Of a stretch of DNA of 64,000 bases, positions 27,160 through 35,966 are shown one piece after another. The stretch's first letter is position 1. Every line of letters starts with the position of its first letter. The position numbers and the translations under genes were made by a program. Source of the stretch: CAVQCA01 sp963763115 (GTDB lineage: Bacteria; Pseudomonadota; Gammaproteobacteria; UBA9214); contig CAVXNM010000034.1 of the NCBI GenBank assembly GCA_963763115.1, forward strand, positions 1-64,000, written 5' to 3'. The notes under the pieces were generated by a model that was not told the origin of the DNA, ran no database searches, and saw only the letters and a program-made list of their open reading frames with translations.

Positions 27160-28050
27160 ATGATCAACTACAAGCACCTGCACTATTTCTGGGTGGTGGC
27201 CAAGCAAGGCGGCATAGCGCGCGCCGGCGAGCGCCTGCACCTCACACCCCAGACCATCAGTGGCCAGATTAGTCTGCTGGAGGACAGCATTGGGGAGGCG
27301 CTATTCAGCAAGGCGGGTCGCAACCTGGAACTGACCGAGACGGGCCGGCTGGTGCTGAGCTATGCCGACGAGATATTTTCACTGGGTGGCGAGCTCGAGG
27401 AAGCGCTTCGCAACCTGCCGCCGGACAGACCGATGATTTTCAGGGTCGGCATAGCCGATGCCGTGCCCAAATCGATCGCCTACCGCCTGATCGCCCCCGC
27501 ACTTTCCATGGCCGATCCGGTGCGCATCATCTGCCGCGAAAACAACCTGGCGAGCCTGCTGGCCGAACTTGCCCTGCACCGGGTGGATATGGTGATTGCG
27601 GACGGGCCGATCCCGCCTGGCATCAACGTGCGCGGCTTCAGCCATATTCTTGGCGAGTGCGGCATCAGCTTCCTCGCCGTGCCACCCCTGGCCAGGCTGC
27701 TACGCAAGCACTTCCCGCACAGTCTCAACGGTGCACCGTTGCTGATGCCCAGCGAAACCAACCTGGTGCAGGCAAAACTGCTGGCCTGGTTGGACAGCCT
27801 GCGCATCTACCCGCGCATCGTCGGGGAATTCGACGACAGCGCCCTGATGAAAGTTTTTGGTCAGGCTGGCACGGGAATTTTCATCATACCGACTCCCATT
27901 GCCACGGAAGTGGCAAAGCAATATGGTGTGCGGATCATCGGCAGCACGGAGGAGGTGCGTGAACAGTACTACGCAATCTCAGTGGAACGCCGGATCTCCC
28001 ACCCGGCCGTGTCCGCCATTACCGAAACCGCGCGCGAGTGGTTGAAGTAA
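27160..28050 (+). CDS. nhaR: LysR-family activator NhaR
   Basis: 296 residues from the ATG at 27160. The N-terminus MINYKHLHYFWVVAKQGGIA with ERLHLTPQTISGQI is characteristic of NhaR, the Na+-responsive activator of nhaA. The effector domain follows (FRVGIADAVPKSIAYRLIAP, GECGISFLAVPP, GQAGTGIFIIPTPI). No nhaA gene is present here, so the target lies elsewhere. The start extends upstream in frame but without a ribosome site. Confidence 0.9.
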   Translation: MINYKHLHYFWVVAKQGGIARAGERLHLTPQTISGQISLLEDSIGEALFSKAGRNLELTETGRLVLSYADEIFSLGGELEEALRNLPPDRPMIFRVGIADAVPKSIAYRLIAPALSMADPVRIICRENNLASLLAELALHRVDMVIADGPIPPGINVRGFSHILGECGISFLAVPPLARLLRKHFPHSLNGAPLLMPSETNLVQAKLLAWLDSLRIYPRIVGEFDDSALMKVFGQAGTGIFIIPTPIATEVAKQYGVRIIGSTEEVREQYYAISVERRISHPAVSAITETAREWLK

Positions 28051-28133
28051 ACATTTATACATTTATAAGCTGGTGGTGACGGCGGTCCTTATACTGAACA
28101 TCGATGTACCGCACGACCAAAGTAAGGCGATAA

Positions 28134-28280
28134 CGCGTCATCGACGTTCTCCAATCCTCCCCCGCTGCTCCTCCCACACCAGCGGCGTCCCCGCCGCCAG
28201 ATCGAACAGCGTCACCTCCGGCGGTGCGTCTCATTCAGGATGGCGGCAACGATTTCGGGTGCAAGCGTGGTCAGGTTAAG
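28134..28280 (-). pseudogene. Remnant of the recombinase-associated HTH gene
   Basis: About 145 bp closely resemble the 3' end of the gene at 16626-17060 (the part coding for PEIVAAILNE..LFDLAAGTPLVWEEQ-like sequence) with a frameshift near the middle. The rest is missing. It shows that a second copy of that integrative module once sat here. It ends exactly at the hairpin that follows. Confidence 0.75.
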
Positions 28281-28356
28281 GCAGGAATTCAAACAACTGA
28301 CGCCAGCCAGGAAGATACGAATTACCTGGCTGGCGTTCCGATCTTGGAATTCCTGC
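28281..28356. repeat. 76-bp composite palindrome
   Basis: Outer arms GCAGGAATTC/GAATTCCTGC and inner arms ACGCCAGCCAGG/CCTGGCTGGCGT are separated by short unpaired stretches, giving a long two-part hairpin. It directly abuts the recombinase-module remnant. It lacks the GTTRRRY core of integron attC sites. Possible recombination site or mobile-element end. Confidence 0.6.
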
Positions 28357-28445
28357 ACCCTGAAATGCCAAAGGATACTCAGGCACAAGCGCCAGTGTAC
28401 CGGTTTGCTATCTTTTCCACTTTCCCTCCCGCATATCCACCAACA

Positions 28446-28932
28446 GCCATGTCAAGCTCGCAGGCTTGGATGTCACCAAGCGAATACGAGACGTGCTAAT
28501 TGAATTCCTCAAGCTACTGCGCGTGAGCTAAAGCGGATCATGCAGAAGAAGTGAGAGCAGGTGCGGCTCGTGCGGGTGCACTGATTGTGTTGAATGTGTT
28601 GTTGAGGTCCAGTTCGGATTACCGCTACAAAACAAGCGTACCGAAGAGGAAGACCATCCATTTGGAAATCATTCCGAAAGATTACCAGCTTTTCTAACTT
28701 CTTGATTATTGTGGGCACCGAAATGATAAAACCGCTAGATATTTTGCTTGGGAAGCTACAGTTCTACCATTGAACTACACCCGCGAGATATACCACCTGA
28801 AGGATCAACAATTTATACGAACGGTTGGTCCACTTCAATCCCTAAAAAGCTAACCATCTGATTATATAAGCAAACCGAAACGTAGAGGAAATGTACCGAA
28901 GGTTTTATCAAAAGCTAAATCAAATCACTCGG
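28446..28932. repeat. Long direct repeat, copy B (~490 bp)
   Basis: Second copy of 11521-12022, same orientation, including the tRNA-Gly fragment. In both copies the + strand start retains a coding tail (copy B: LDVTKRIRDVLIEFLKLL). No intact gene lies in 28051-29161. Confidence 0.85.
28746..28784 (-). pseudogene. 5' fragment of tRNA-Gly(CCC), copy B
   Basis: Same 39 nt as copy A, from the tRNA 5' end (GCGGGTGTAG) to just after the CCC anticodon arm. No 3' half follows. Confidence 0.8.
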
Positions 28933-29161
28933 AGAGAAATGATGAAGTCGAGTTGTGAGCAATTGGATTCATCCGATATGTGCCGCCGAGCCTCTACCTA
29001 ATATAAGCGATCACTTAACGGTGACATTCAACCTTTGTTGATCTTCAGTCAGAATGCCGAAACGGCAGAAATGTACTGAAAGCGGACATAGAGATTCAGA
29101 TAGAGATCGACCCTTCCAGCCCTTCATTTTTCCTAGAGATAGGTTTGTAAAACCCATTAGG

Positions 29162-29377
29162 CTATGTACTATGACGCACTATTTCAAACAGCATATCGTC
29201 GATGTCTTCCCCAGATAGAATGCCTTTATTTACCAGATTTTCGATAAGCAAGCCGAGGGTCTTCGCGGTCTGCTTAGCCTTTATCTCCTCTTTATCTGTG
29301 AGCGTGTAATAAATCCGCTGTGCTACCGGGAGATCCCTGTTTGTCTTTTCGTTCAAGATGTCTTCTTTAGTCGCCAT
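29162..29377 (-). CDS. Small helical protein of unknown function
   Basis: 71 residues, charged and helical (MATKEDILNEKTNRDLPVAQ, then RIYYTLTDKEEIKAKQTAKT). A very strong ribosome site (GGAGG, 6 nt before ATG) supports expression. No family is recognised. The next open frame on this strand (ending 29424) lies 47 nt upstream. Confidence 0.6.
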   Translation of the reverse strand: MATKEDILNEKTNRDLPVAQRIYYTLTDKEEIKAKQTAKTLGLLIENLVNKGILSGEDIDDMLFEIVRHST

Positions 29378-29423
29378 TCTAACCTCCTAGTTGTCCGATA
29401 TTCCGGGGCAGGTTATCACGATT

Positions 29424-29652
29424 TCAATGAGTTATCTTCGGAGGTTGAATCAGAATATCGGACAGGTGATCCGCAAGACACGATACCGCCTTGGCTTGTT
29501 CTTTGGGGGCCTCGGATTGCGCCTGTAACTTGAGTGTTTCCAGTGTCTCCTGCAATTCGGGTTTCAGGTCACCGGCATAGGTGAGGTACAGGCTATTCAC
29601 TCCGGTTCGCAGAACTTGGGAATCGGATTCTGTGCTAGGGCGAGTAGATACC
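29424..29652 (-). pseudogene. C-terminal remnant of an unknown protein
   Basis: The minus frame ends at 29424 and reads LRTGVNSLYLTYAGDLKPEL, then QETLETLKLQAQSEAPKEQA and AKAVSCLADHLSDIL. Coherent helical sequence begins right after an upstream stop, with only a GTG (VNSLYL) as a possible start. Either a 58-codon gene or the tail of a lost one. Confidence 0.45.
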
Positions 29653-29938
29653 CCCTAGTTGAATGTCGCTGGAGGACCGGGTACGACCCTAAGCGGTCAT
29701 CCAGTGTTCTGGGCTTCATGTCGTGTTTGTACGAAGCCGGACATTCAGATTCATATGGCTATAGGCGAATATCGCACCAGAATAGCCATCCCCGTTACAC
29801 ACCTTGGACGACTACGCTGTTAGATTTTCACCCATATGCCTTGATAACTTAATGATAAAGACAAATTGATCCGATGAAGAGTAACAACCCCCACACATCC
29901 CTGTGCAGGGTTGTCTGTATTTCTGGCTTGGTAACTGG

Positions 29939-30336
29939 TTACTGGCTAGTGGCCGGTGCGGCTGGTTGTGCGGGTGCATGCCGCCGGGGGTGCATAACAT
30001 AGGCGCACCATAGGCGCCTGGATAGCCGCCATAGCCAGGGCCACCATAACCGGGATAGCCACCATAGCCGTAACCCGGATAGCCGCCATAGCCATAACCA
30101 TAGCCACGCCCATAACCACGCCCACGCCCATAACCACTGCCATGGCCGCTACCGCTCATGCTGAAGTCCATATCACCGGAGCCATCGCCCCAGCCCTCAC
30201 CCGAGCTGTCATTACCCCAGCCATTACTCCAGGGACCACCACCGCCCCATGGACCCCAGGCCTGAGCTGCCGTGAAGGGAATCGCCATGGCGCAAGCAAT
30301 GGCTGTGGCACTCAATGTTTTGGTCAGTTTATTCAT
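29939..30336 (-). pseudogene. Sulfur globule protein, CV1-like, frameshifted tail
   Basis: The ATG at 30336 starts a signal peptide (LSATAIACAMAIPFTAAQA). The mature part is Gly/Tyr/Trp-rich: WGPWGGGGPWSNGWGNDSSG, then SMSGSGHGSGYGRGRGYGRG and repeats of GYGGYPGYGGPG. This matches structural proteins coating intracellular sulfur globules. After GAPM the open frame leaves the family pattern and runs to 29812. Two one-base shifts near 29995 and 29978 restore a Tyr-Ala-Pro-rich end (YAPPAA..APAQPAAPATSQ) that stops at 29939. The shifts may be real or sequencing errors in a repetitive gene. Confidence 0.7.
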
Positions 30337-30372
30337 ATCTGCTACCTCAAGTTGAATTGTATGGAATGTATA

Positions 30373-30398
30373 CAGCAGACCTGGTTTCAGGTCTGCTG
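30373..30398 (-). promoter_or_regulatory. Perfect hairpin in the sulfur globule gene leader
   Basis: CAGCAGACCTG-GTTT-CAGGTCTGCTG: an 11-bp perfect stem with a tetraloop, 36 nt before the start codon. A hairpin at nearly the same distance precedes the other CV1-like gene (59363-59390). Possible mRNA-stabilising or regulatory leader. Apart from this, 30337-30908 holds nothing I can identify. Confidence 0.5.
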
Positions 30399-30908
30399 CA
30401 ATCCTCAACGGAGGGATGCTCCCGTAGCTGATTCAACAATCAACCGATATCCGTTGTAATCATACTAATCGCATTGGCTATGTATTTTCAGTTCGGCAGC
30501 GCACATAAGGCGAAAGGGTATCCCCGGAAAATACCCGGATTCAGGCACAACCAGCGCGAACAGAACGAACGGTGCAGATCAGATGCCAGCAGTGTGGGTT
30601 ATGCACCCCATACATGGGAATGTCATATCCAGGCTCGAGCCGCCTCCGGGTAGGAGTGCCGGCTTTGGGATGCTGAGCGATTTTATCTACCCACCGCCAA
30701 GCGGCACGGCAAGCTCTACTGCTCTTTTCTGAGCGAGGAACCAGTTTTGCGAATGTTTACTATACTTAAAAGTAATAAGGCGTCGGAGTGCATAAGGTAG
30801 TGAATCAGCGGAAACCAGTTATGAAATGCCATGCTCCAGAGGAAACGAGGTGGCTATAACCCGTCGCGATCAACCCGAGTATTTGACACGCTAATTACGA
30901 GGGAGAGC

Positions 30909-31187
30909 ATGGAAGAATCAGCGGATGAACTTGGCACCATTTACGCGCTAATGGAGCGGTTCGAGAAGCAGAGACTTCCTCGATTACTTGAGCTGAAGAA
31001 AAGGGTCGACGAGGGTGGAGTGCTTAGTGAGTCGGATTCAAAATTTATGTTCCAGGTTACGCTCGATGCCCAGCGGAGTAAGCGACTGATAGATCGACAC
31101 CCGGAATGGCATCAGTTTTGCTCCGAGGTGATCCATCTCTACGAAGAGATCGCAGAAAAGGCGCTGGATAACGAAAGAAAGTTATAG
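30909..31187 (+). CDS. Small uncharacterised protein, paralogue of 41073-41366
   Basis: 92 residues from the ATG at 30909 (GGGAGA upstream); the longer frame from 30831 is unlikely. It shares ALMERFEKQRLPRLLELKKR-VDEGG..L with the second copy, then an acidic helix and EIAEKALDNE. All-helical, soluble. Function unknown; two copies 10 kb apart. Confidence 0.7.
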   Translation: MEESADELGTIYALMERFEKQRLPRLLELKKRVDEGGVLSESDSKFMFQVTLDAQRSKRLIDRHPEWHQFCSEVIHLYEEIAEKALDNERKL

Positions 31188-31456
31188 CTCAGGAAGAAAC
31201 GCCATACTATTCGCTTCTGGTTACATGCAAACTTCCGATTAATACAACTCCTTCGGTACCGTGATCCGCGGATCAATAACTGTAATTCAGTGGCCACTTA
31301 CAGTATAAACCTGTCGTTCGTTGGTCGCTCATGAAGGGCGCGAGTTGATCGACAGTCGAAGCGCGATAGCAGAATGGGAACGTCCAGAAATGCTGGCGGG
31401 TTCAATCAGTCGACGCAACACTTTATCTTTTTTAATAAAAGATGAGGTGTTGAAAG

Positions 31457-31665
31457 ATGGTCTATAGAACGCGAATAAAGTATCCCGCTGAGAAGAAAGC
31501 TGAGTTGTGGGATCGCTGGCAATGCGGAGAATCCTTGAATGCAATTGGACGGGCCTTTGATAGGCCGTCATCCTCGATTTTTGGTCAGCTAGCACCCAGT
31601 GGTGGTATTCGTCCTGAGAGCGACATTAAATCTGCGTTGTCTATACTTACAGAATCTCTAAACAA
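31457..31665 (+). pseudogene. IS30-family transposase, N-terminal fragment
   Basis: Reads AEKKAELWDRWQCGESLNAI, then GRAFDRPSSSIFGQLAPSGG and IRP, the N-terminal helix-turn-helix of IS30-type transposases. The match stops near ALSILTESL; the DDE domain is missing. The remaining frame continues into a dispersed repeat. Confidence 0.8.
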
Positions 31666-31741
31666 GTCATCCCACGAAAGCGGTGATCCAGCTCCCCACT
31701 GAGCGTGGATGGAGTGGATTTCGGCTTTGGCGGAAATGACA
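31665..31741. repeat. Dispersed palindromic repeat (CGAAAGCGG type)
   Basis: TCATCCCACGAAAGCGGTGATCC... with a degenerate inverse partner (GGATTTCGGC..GGAAATGAC) 40 bp on. This resembles the common bacterial intergenic repeat ATTCCCGCGAAAGCGGGAATCC. It marks the truncation point of the IS30 fragment. Confidence 0.55.
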
Positions 31742-31804
31742 AGCTTGATCAGAGCTTCCCCTGGAGGACAGCGACACCTGGATATCTGGACAAAGGAGCA
31801 GCAT

Positions 31805-32239
31805 ATGCGAAACAAGGCAATAAAATTCAGTACTGCAATCGTGGCCTCCGGTTTACTACTTGCCGGTACAGCCCATGCGTTCGATATGGGCAACATGATG
31901 AATCCATCCAAATGGATGGGGGGTAACAGTAACTCTGATCGCTACAATGACTATGGCGGCGGTCCTGGCTATGGCGGTGGCTACGGCGGTGCTCCTGGCT
32001 ATGGCGGTGGCTACGGCGGTGCTCCTGGATACGGCGGTCCTGGCTATGGCGGTGGCTACGGCGGTGCTCCTGGCTATGGCGGTGGCTACGGCGGTGCTCC
32101 TGGATACAGTGGTGCTCCCGCTTATGGTGCTCCGGCAGCGGGTTCCGCTTCCGATGCAGCGGAAATCGAACGGCTGAAGGCGCGCATCAAAAAACTGGAA
32201 GAAAGCAACCAATGGTGGGCACAACCAACCAGTAAATAA
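31805..32239 (+). CDS. Sulfur globule protein, CV3-like
   Basis: 144 residues, ATG with AAAGGAGC upstream. Signal peptide (residues 1-25). Then MNPSKWMGGNSNSDRYNDYG and about five 10-residue repeats of GYGGGYGGAP (30-nt DNA repeats at about 31960-32110), and a C-terminal helix (AAEIERLKARIKKLEESNQW) likely to form a coiled coil. Composition and size fit SgpC/CV3 envelope proteins of sulfur globules in purple sulfur bacteria and relatives. Intact and followed by a terminator. Confidence 0.82.
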   Translation: MRNKAIKFSTAIVASGLLLAGTAHAFDMGNMMNPSKWMGGNSNSDRYNDYGGGPGYGGGYGGAPGYGGGYGGAPGYGGPGYGGGYGGAPGYGGGYGGAPGYSGAPAYGAPAAGSASDAAEIERLKARIKKLEESNQWWAQPTSK

Positions 32240-32245
32240 GAACAT

Positions 32246-32276
32246 GGGGCTGGTTGATCACCAGCCCCGCTTTTTT
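32246..32276 (+). terminator. Rho-independent terminator of the CV3-like gene
   Basis: GGGGCTGGT-TGATC-ACCAGCCCC then GCTTTTTT, 7 nt after the stop codon. Confidence 0.9.
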
Positions 32277-32611
32277 CAGCGTCGAGAATCGAAGTACTCG
32301 GGAGAAGGGCCTGTATGTGCATTGTCTCGAGTGCAGGTTCCGGCACAGGGAAAACTTAACTCAGGCAGCCCGGCTCAGGCATCACCACGGCACGATTGCT
32401 TGCGGTTGTAAATGAGCATCACAACCCGGCAAGCTCCAATGCCTGTGCCGTCGCTTGATCTTTTGGTATGTTCCAGATGTCAGACGGATCTGATAGTCAG
32501 ATAATAAAATGCCAAAGGACCGGGTATGCAGGGAGTCGCTCATGGAATTCGTTTCAATATTTCAAGGCCACACAAATGGGGCGCAATGAAATCATTCAAA
32601 CCCCTGATAAC

Positions 32612-32745
32612 GATTTTATCGGGCTCGGCTGTGTGGCGCGGTGGCTCACCACCTCGCCGTCGTGGAACAGCCACAGCGAACCGGGCTCCATGGTGACCCA
32701 ATCCTCATTGTCGGTGAGCGGCTGGGTGGCGACTAGCCTCGGTCA
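32612..32745 (-). pseudogene. C-terminal remnant of a class II glutamine amidotransferase (YafJ-like)
   Basis: The minus frame reads LVATQPLTDNEDWVTMEPGS, then LWLFHDGEVVSHRATQPSP. This is the typical end of YafJ-type proteins (LATxPLTxxExWxxMxPGxL). The catalytic N-terminus is absent. The fragment starts where an unrelated membrane ORF ends on the opposite side. Otherwise 32277-32611 shows no gene. Confidence 0.65.
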
Positions 32746-32747
32746 AG

Positions 32748-32960
32748 GTATGGCTGGTCGGTTACAGCGCAGTCGCTTTACCGTATTTGATCTATGAAAT
32801 GCAGACCAATGAGAAAGTCGCTGGGGTGTTGTACTTCATGAGTCTTTTGCTGCTGATTGGACCAATAGCCTGCGTCTCAGAAGTGGAGCGTTTTCGCTCG
32901 ATGGGTAACAACGATGCCCAACAATGCACCCGAGCCGACACCAAAGGGCGGTGCGACTGA
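32748..32960 (+). pseudogene. Remnant or end of a membrane protein
   Basis: The plus frame reads WLVGYSAVALPYLIYEMQTN, then KVAGVLYFMSLLLLIGPIA and a polar tail, ending at TGA 32958-32960. Two hydrophobic segments. No start codon with a ribosome site is visible and the upstream side is YafJ-derived, so this is probably a truncated 3' end. Confidence 0.4.
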
Positions 32961-32978
32961 GTTCAACCGTTATTTCCC

Positions 32979-33500
32979 ATGGAAGACACTCAGCAACCAC
33001 GGATAATAAGAGGGAACCCACGCGACTGCGTAGTCCTGGTTGCGATCGTCGTTGCCGCGGTGCTGGCTTCGAAGAAGTGGTTTTTCCCTTGGCTCAGTGA
33101 ATTTTCCGCGCGTGCCCACTGCGAGGAAATCTTAGGATTCAATGGAGCCGATGTATTGTTCGCGTCACTTTTTATTGGGCTCCCTTTCGGTTTTTTGGCT
33201 ATCACCGTCTGGTTGGCATTTATTTCATTAAAGATATTGAAGTCCGTACAAATGCCACCGCCAGGTAGTTGGGTATGCCGAGATACCGTACCGATATCCG
33301 GAAGGTCCGTTATTTGGCGTGCCTATCTTGGTTTAACTTTTCCGGCCATCGGTGTTGCGTTCCTCGTCTGGGGTATGCTTACCTTTGTTGATTTGAAAAA
33401 GAATCTACTAGAGCCTGGAAGGGAGCAAATGAGGAAAACCTGCGCAATAAATCATAACGATTTACCCAGTCGGTCTCCCCAGGCGACGACGCGTCGCTGA
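32979..33500 (+). CDS. Membrane protein of unknown function
   Basis: 173 residues with about three hydrophobic segments (VVLVAIVVAAVLA, LFIGLPFGFLAITVWLAFIS, AIGVAFLVWGMLTFV). Moderate GC and an isolated position suggest accessory DNA. No family recognised. Confidence 0.5.
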   Translation: MEDTQQPRIIRGNPRDCVVLVAIVVAAVLASKKWFFPWLSEFSARAHCEEILGFNGADVLFASLFIGLPFGFLAITVWLAFISLKILKSVQMPPPGSWVCRDTVPISGRSVIWRAYLGLTFPAIGVAFLVWGMLTFVDLKKNLLEPGREQMRKTCAINHNDLPSRSPQATTRR

Positions 33501-33614
33501 GTTCGATCGCCGAACAACCACTTTTAATTGTTTATCCCATAGCCCGCTACAGTGCCGATTTTTCTTTCAGCTGCTTAAGAGGCCAAAACACTGCCCGCAT
33601 ATCGCGCATATCCG

Positions 33615-34367
33615 ATGGAAATACTTTTCAAATGGACGTTCCTATGCGGCTTGGCTATCTCGTTGTTCGCGTGTTTTGCTAAAGATCGTACGCCCGATCC
33701 CTCCTTTTACGAGTCCTTTTCGCTAGATGCGCCCATACAGACCCCGACCACCGAGGCGCCTTTCAAGACTACCGCCGAAGACCAGCACTATACAATCGAA
33801 CCGAAATTCGACTACGAGCTGTATGGCGTCATAGTCAGTTACAACGATGCCGATTCAATATTCGATATTTGGCATCACGACAAATGGAAGGATTATCTCA
33901 ATGTGCGGGATATTTGCGTTATCTGGGGCGACAATGTGCGAAACGGTGTGTATCTGAACATGAAATTCTCCAACGATAGCTGGACTTGCTGGGCGTATTG
34001 GCCAGACCACGCAACCGGGAATCGTTTTGATATGACTGCACTTTCAAACAATCATTTATTGGTCGATGACGTCACGGTAAAAAGGGCCTTGATGCACGCG
34101 GAAACCGGCGACTACATACACTTCAAAGGGACGCTGGTAAGTTACCATAACCCCGGCAACGGTTTCTCTCGTGGCACCAGCACTGTCCGCACTGATATCG
34201 GCAACGGGGCATGCGAGACCGTCTATCTGCGTGAGTTTGAAGTCATCAACAAAGCCAACACCGGCATGCGTTCCCTTTATCAGCTTGCAAAATGGTTCAC
34301 CATACTCGCCATGATTGGTTATGGAGTTGCTTTTTTTAACGCGCCGGTTCACCAAAAGTACAGGTAG
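33615..34367 (+). CDS. Membrane-anchored protein of unknown function
   Basis: 250 residues. An N-terminal hydrophobic segment ends in LFACF (possible lipobox-like region). A periplasmic domain rich in Asp, Trp and Tyr follows (YELYGVIVSYNDADSIFDIW and LNVRDICVIWGDNV), then a C-terminal helix (LAKWFTILAMIGYGVAFF). No family recognised. The next gene starts immediately after its stop. Confidence 0.55.
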   Translation: MEILFKWTFLCGLAISLFACFAKDRTPDPSFYESFSLDAPIQTPTTEAPFKTTAEDQHYTIEPKFDYELYGVIVSYNDADSIFDIWHHDKWKDYLNVRDICVIWGDNVRNGVYLNMKFSNDSWTCWAYWPDHATGNRFDMTALSNNHLLVDDVTVKRALMHAETGDYIHFKGTLVSYHNPGNGFSRGTSTVRTDIGNGACETVYLREFEVINKANTGMRSLYQLAKWFTILAMIGYGVAFFNAPVHQKYR

Positions 34368-34823
34368 GTGCCTGAGTTATCGTCTACGCCGCCGTCGTCT
34401 TCTAAGGGTACCTATGCCCTGGTGCTGCGGAGTGATGCGAGCGCATCTACGGAAGTCGGGCGCTGGGGCCGTCTCAATATGCGCCCTGGCTACTATGTCT
34501 ATGTAGGCAGTGCGTTTGGTCCCGGTGGTGTGCTTGCCCGCGTATCGAGGCATTGCCGCGAGACAAAAAACAAGCATTGGCATATTGATTATTTGCGGGA
34601 GTTCGCGGGTCTTGCGTCTATTTGGTATAGCCATTCGCCCGTTCGTCTGGAGCACCGCTGGGCGGAGGCATTGGCAAGATTGAATGAAATGAAGCCGATC
34701 AAAGGGTTTGGTTGCAGTGATTGCAAGTGTGAATCTCACCTCTTTTTTGTTGCTAAGAAACCCACTTTGGCTAGGTTCGCCAATGCTGTTTGTGGTTCCG
34801 TTAAATCATGGTCCTGTGGCTGA
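34368..34823 (+). CDS. GIY-YIG-like (DUF123) nuclease-family protein
   Basis: 151 residues, GTG start directly after the previous stop. It shows KGTYALVLRSDASASTEVGR, MRPGYYVYVGSAFGPGGVLA, RVSRHCRETKNKHWHIDYL and FGCSDCKCESHLFF. These are the DUF123 features (YxYVGSAxGxGGLxxRxxRH, HWHIDYL, GCSDC) found alone or fused to endonuclease III. Presumed nucleic-acid enzyme, substrate unknown. Confidence 0.85.
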   Translation: MPELSSTPPSSSKGTYALVLRSDASASTEVGRWGRLNMRPGYYVYVGSAFGPGGVLARVSRHCRETKNKHWHIDYLREFAGLASIWYSHSPVRLEHRWAEALARLNEMKPIKGFGCSDCKCESHLFFVAKKPTLARFANAVCGSVKSWSCG

Positions 34824-34919
34824 GGCGGTTAAACCTGAATCTGTTGTGTCTTGGGTGCATCAAGGACAACTAGGGTATCTCCATCGATCGCGCGAACAAC
34901 ACGGGCAGATACTCTGGCT

Positions 34920-35094
34920 GGTTTCGGTTTACCGCACCAAATCAACTGCACCGAAGAGGAAGACCACCCTATTGAAAAACATTCCGAGAGATTACCAGCT
35001 TTTATAACTTATTGATTCATGGTGGGACCGAAAAGATAAAACCGCTAGATACTGAGCTTGGGAAGCTACAGTTCTACCATTGAACTACACCCGC
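34920..35094. repeat. Partial copy C of the tRNA-Gly-linked repeat
   Basis: About 175 bp similar to the middle of copies A and B (CACCGAAGAGGAAGACCA.., ACCAGCTTTTATAACTTATT, AAAACCGCTAGATACT), ending with the tRNA-Gly fragment. Past the fragment the sequence differs from A and B. No gene lies in 34824-35784 apart from relics. Confidence 0.8.
35056..35094 (-). pseudogene. 5' fragment of tRNA-Gly(CCC), copy C
   Basis: Same 39-nt 5' tRNA part as copies A and B. It forms the outer tip of the left inverted arm. Confidence 0.8.
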
Positions 35095-35966
35095 TTAATT
35101 GTTTAGAGACAAGAGTTTACAGCAGCCCCCGACTGAATGTCACCACCTCACGGTAGAGGATTGGTAATGGCGCAAAAAAGTATATCGCAATCTCTACCAG
35201 GTGGCGTTACGCAAGAAGCTCTGTACGAGCCTTGAGGAGCCGCAGGCGGATATTGGCCTGGCTTATGTACAACAATACCGAGAGAACCCATCAGGGCAAG
35301 ATGTTCTGCGGGCGCACCCCGATGGAGCCTCTGGAGGATGGCAAGCGACTTGGGGAGGACAAGGCGATAGCCTGAACCTGATCTGACAGACACTTCATCG
35401 GAACCGGTAACTGTCAGATCGGGTCGCGACTACTGTAGCTAAACACCACTTTTGACAATAACGCCCTTGAACTCCGTTGAATGTTTACGTCGCTTCCTTC
35501 TCATGTCTTCTCTACAACAGGCTTCGCCTATCATTAGGAAGACACTTAATCCTGTGCCAGATTCTGAACAAAAAAGGGGTCCACCGCTGTTGACATCCAA
35601 ACTTCCTTTATCAATATTTGAGTTACCAATAAAGCTCTACCAAAAAGACAACTACATGGGAGTGATCGTAAGGATAGTATCTTTTGGGTGATTAGCAAGT
35701 TATCGTTCAAGGGTTTAATCGGCGTAACTCCTGAGCGTTGTAATCTAGGCTGCTGCCGGTGTTGACCAGAAACCGCATCGACGAATGAATGAGACACGAA
35801 GTTTCAGAATGTCCGACTCCATTGCCCTGCTACTCCGACAATTTGTCAGTTTTGCGGGGGTTGGAATAATTGGCACAACAGCCCATTATGCAACACTATT
35901 TGCTTCAGTTGAGGCGCTGACTCTTGATCCTGTGCTCGCGTCATCCGCCGGATATGTAGTTGGAGC
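35058..35966. repeat. Left arm of a 909-bp inverted repeat
   Basis: Reverse complement of 38919-39827; every stretch compared by eye was identical. The arm holds, from outside in, the tRNA-Gly fragment, an IS481-type transposase tail, about 400 bp of apparently non-coding DNA and the first 182 bp of gtrA. Identity ends at TGGAGC (35966). Confidence 0.93.
35175..35375 (+). pseudogene. IS481-type transposase C-terminal fragment (left arm)
   Basis: Reads YRNLYQVALRKKLCTSLEEP, then after a frameshift near 35258 WLMYNNTERTHQGKMFCGRT and PMEPLEDGKRLGEDKAIA-stop. This matches the end of IS481-like transposases (NNERTHQGKMCCGRTPMETLEDGK). The motif TGTCAGATC shortly after resembles IS ends. The catalytic domain is gone. 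Confidence 0.75.

Noticed and set aside
28281..28356. Integron attC site
   Set aside because: Hairpin present, but the GTTRRRY/RYYYAAC core ends are missing and no integron integrase is nearby.
31950..32120. 30-nt repeats resembling a short repeat array
   Set aside because: They code for GYGGGYGGAP repeats inside the CV3-like gene; there are no unique spacers, so not CRISPR.
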